This document shows, piece after piece, positions 62,391 to 64,000 of a DNA stretch of 64,000 bases. Location: assembly GCA_002502175.1 (NCBI GenBank), contig DAPQ01000075.1, positions 11,937 through 75,936 of the forward strand, in the 5' to 3' direction. The number at the start of each line of letters is the position of its first letter. The first letter of the stretch is position 1. The notes beneath the pieces were generated by a model, which saw only the letters and a program-made list of their open reading frames with translations, was not told where the DNA came from and made no database searches. The stretch comes from Euryarchaeota archaeon UBA19. Lineage in GTDB: Archaea; Thermoplasmatota; Poseidoniia; Poseidoniales; Thalassarchaeaceae. The translations under genes were made by a program, and so were the position numbers.

Positions 62391-63664
62391 GCGATTCAAT
62401 CGCTGATATTGTAAATGGAGTCGTCGATGGTTCACTTGGTGATGATCAAGTCATCGATTGGTTGCAAAGTGTATTCGAAAACGGACTCGACGAGAAATCA
62501 ACTATCGCTCTAACAGAATTAATGAGAGATTCGGGGCAAGTTCTGACTTGGCCAAAAGAATGGGAGCATCTCGTTGTCGACAAGCACTCAACAGGAGGGG
62601 TTGGTGATAAGGTCTCAATCGTGCTAGCTCCGGCCCTTGCCGCTTGTGGGCTCAAAGTGCCGATGATATCTGGACGGGGGTTGGGGCACACTGGAGGCAC
62701 TTTGGATAAACTCGAAAGCATACCTGGTTTTCGAGTAGACCTATCTATAGATGAAATGCAAAAACAAGTTGAAAGAATCGGATTAGCAATGGTTGGTCAG
62801 ACGGATTCACTTGTCCCTGCTGATAGAAGGATGTACGCCTTACGCGACGTAACCGGAACAGTTGCATCTATTCCGTTAATCACTTCATCAATTGTTTCTA
62901 AAAAGGCTGCAGAGGGGCTTTCTGCATTGGTTCTAGACGTCAAACATGGCAGAGCCGCATTCATGGAAGAAAGAGAACAAGCCGAGGCATTAGCCCAATC
63001 GATGGCAGATGCCGCCAATGGCATGGGAATTACCACTTCTGTGGTTCTTTCAACAATGGATCAACCATTAGGTTGCGCGGTAGGAAATGCACTAGAAATT
63101 GTTGAATCTGTTGAAACACTATGTGGACGTGGTCCGCATGATCTAGAAGAACTGGTATGTGTACAGGCAGGAATTCTGTTGGCAGCATCTGGAATTGTTG
63201 CAGATATGGAAGAGGGTGCTTTGATGATTCATAATTCCTTGAACGATGGTAGCGCCTTTACAAAATTCCTAGACATGGTAGAATCTCAAGGTGGAAATCG
63301 AAATGACTTTGCAAGCGACCATTCTATGCTAAGTTCGCTTGGATTACTCGACGATAATTTACTTTCGACTGAGATTTATGTAGAGGAAAATGGATGGATT
63401 AAGGATATTGATGCAATGTCAATTGCACTCGCCTGTTTAGAATTAGGCTCAGGTAGAAAAACTCTCACAGATAATGTCGACCATGCAGTCGGGGCAATTA
63501 TTGAAGCTCAAGTTGGTGATGAAATCGAGATTGGTGAGCCATTGATTGTAATTTATCATCGAAATGAATTACCCGATGGCTTTTCCGAATCAATTTCTTC
63601 TGCCTTTTCGATCTCACCCGAAATAGTAGAAGTTGAAACTAGAATAACTCAGATTATCGGGTGA
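62387..63664 (+). CDS. deoA: Thymidine phosphorylase / pyrimidine-nucleoside phosphorylase
   Basis: 425 residues, bacterial-type length. Cleaves thymidine (or uridine) with phosphate to base and (deoxy)ribose-1-phosphate. Clear signature VDKHSTGGVGDKVSI with the phosphate-binding loop, then MISGRGLGHTGGTLDKLESI and DRRMYALRDVTGTVASIPLI. KKAAEGLSALVLDVKHGRAAFM and TSVVLSTMDQPLGCAVGNALEI follow, with a C-terminal alpha/beta domain. It lacks the extra N-terminal domain of archaeal AMP phosphorylase. Translationally coupled to the surface nuclease by an ATGA overlap. Confidence 0.95.
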   Translation: MSDSIADIVNGVVDGSLGDDQVIDWLQSVFENGLDEKSTIALTELMRDSGQVLTWPKEWEHLVVDKHSTGGVGDKVSIVLAPALAACGLKVPMISGRGLGHTGGTLDKLESIPGFRVDLSIDEMQKQVERIGLAMVGQTDSLVPADRRMYALRDVTGTVASIPLITSSIVSKKAAEGLSALVLDVKHGRAAFMEEREQAEALAQSMADAANGMGITTSVVLSTMDQPLGCAVGNALEIVESVETLCGRGPHDLEELVCVQAGILLAASGIVADMEEGALMIHNSLNDGSAFTKFLDMVESQGGNRNDFASDHSMLSSLGLLDDNLLSTEIYVEENGWIKDIDAMSIALACLELGSGRKTLTDNVDHAVGAIIEAQVGDEIEIGEPLIVIYHRNELPDGFSESISSAFSISPEIVEVETRITQIIG

Positions 63665-63668
63665 GTGT

Positions 63669-64000
63669 ATGAGATTGGGCTATATCGACCAAATGAAAGC
63701 GATTGCAATTCTCTTCATGGTCGAGGTTCATACAGCAGCAATATTGCCGCCCGAAGGAATCACTGTCGGACATCCAGCAGCATTCGTAGCTGCTGCATTT
63801 GGAGGTATGGCGGCTCCATTATTCATTACAGTTTCAGGCTGGGGAATGCATCGAGGAGCCAAGAAAAGATTTGCCGATGGCCTGAATTCCTCCGCTTGGA
63901 TAAATTGGGTTCTACCAAGGGTGGTAATCCTAACCGCTTGCCAATTCCTTGTCAATTTTCTACTTGCTATCGAAAGAGGTGGAAGATTCGAATGGCAAAC
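63669..64000 (+). CDS. DUF1624/HGSNAT-like membrane acyltransferase (3' truncated)
   Basis: Starts at ATG 63669 with GGTGA 4 nt upstream, 4 nt after the deoA stop; it runs off the window after about 110 codons. MRLGYIDQMKAIAILFMVEVHT resembles the R-x-x-x-ID-x-x-(R/K)-(G/A)-(I/L)-A-I-x-x-M start of DUF1624/heparan-alpha-glucosaminide acetyltransferases, and APLFITVSGWGM their second helix. Such enzymes acetylate amino sugars across the membrane using cytosolic acetyl-CoA. Acyltransferase family 3 is an alternative. The catalytic His cannot be confirmed on the fragment. Confidence 0.65.
   Translation, partial: MRLGYIDQMKAIAILFMVEVHTAAILPPEGITVGHPAAFVAAAFGGMAAPLFITVSGWGMHRGAKKRFADGLNSSAWINWVLPRVVILTACQFLVNFLLAIERGGRFEWQ

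Overview
The window looks like chromosomal DNA of a planktonic archaeon. The housekeeping genes are of archaeal type: split-subunit phenylalanyl-tRNA synthetase beta, archaeal glutamyl-tRNA synthetase, ribosomal protein S15 with the archaeal N-terminal extension, archaeosine synthase ArcS, UPF0201, CDP-archaeol synthase CarS and an AglB/STT3 oligosaccharyltransferase. These sit between very long genes for secreted or membrane-anchored proteins. That mix, dense packing and moderate base composition suggest a marine Euryarchaeon of the Marine Group II/III (Poseidoniales-like, Thermoplasmatota) kind. This placement is inference; no 16S rRNA gene is present.

Layout. 1-9.1 kb: a glutamate-synthase-like GXGXG protein, pheT (apparently with a CTG start), a small basic/acidic ORF, a surface SGNH hydrolase, rnhB and gltX. 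9.2-18.8 kb: a membrane protein with a cytosolic zinc ribbon, an unidentified gene next to rps15, arcS, a secreted one-helix membrane protein, dnaJ and a coiled-coil/zinc-ribbon membrane protein. 18.8-22.1 kb: UPF0201, a pyroglutamyl-peptidase/Nudix fusion, a two-helix membrane protein, trhO and a hypothetical gene. 22.1-46.6 kb is dominated by giants on the minus strand: a 1.9k-residue calcium-repeat protein, a STAND (HTH-ATPase-TPR) regulator, a 1.4k-residue beta-helix protein, a membrane-anchored subtilisin and a 3178-residue oligosaccharyltransferase fused to about 1760 residues of beta-sandwich repeats. An MBL-fold hydrolase lies between them on the plus strand. 46.7-52.8 kb: purD, carS and three small surface proteins. 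52.9-64 kb: a CAT-anticodon tRNA, a secreted OB-fold protein with a TctA-like permease, a CD36-like receptor, and a lamin-tail/PLD surface nuclease whose stop overlaps thymidine phosphorylase, followed by a truncated DUF1624-like acyltransferase.

How the genes fit together. Roughly two thirds of the coding capacity goes to the cell surface: hydrolases (SGNH, subtilisin, PLD), calcium- or carbohydrate-type adhesion modules, an N-glycosylation enzyme, lipid synthesis (CarS) and a possible lipid receptor. This fits an organism that attaches to and digests particles or polymers. The PLD nuclease plus thymidine phosphorylase overlap suggests extracellular DNA degradation coupled to nucleoside salvage.

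The most unusual non-coding signal is a set of ten perfect GC-rich inverted repeats, almost all with 6-8 bp stems and all with 3-nt loops. They have different sequences but the same architecture, and lie in the short spacers between genes. First genes of transcription units often lack a Shine-Dalgarno sequence, while several downstream operon genes carry one that overlaps the preceding stop codon.
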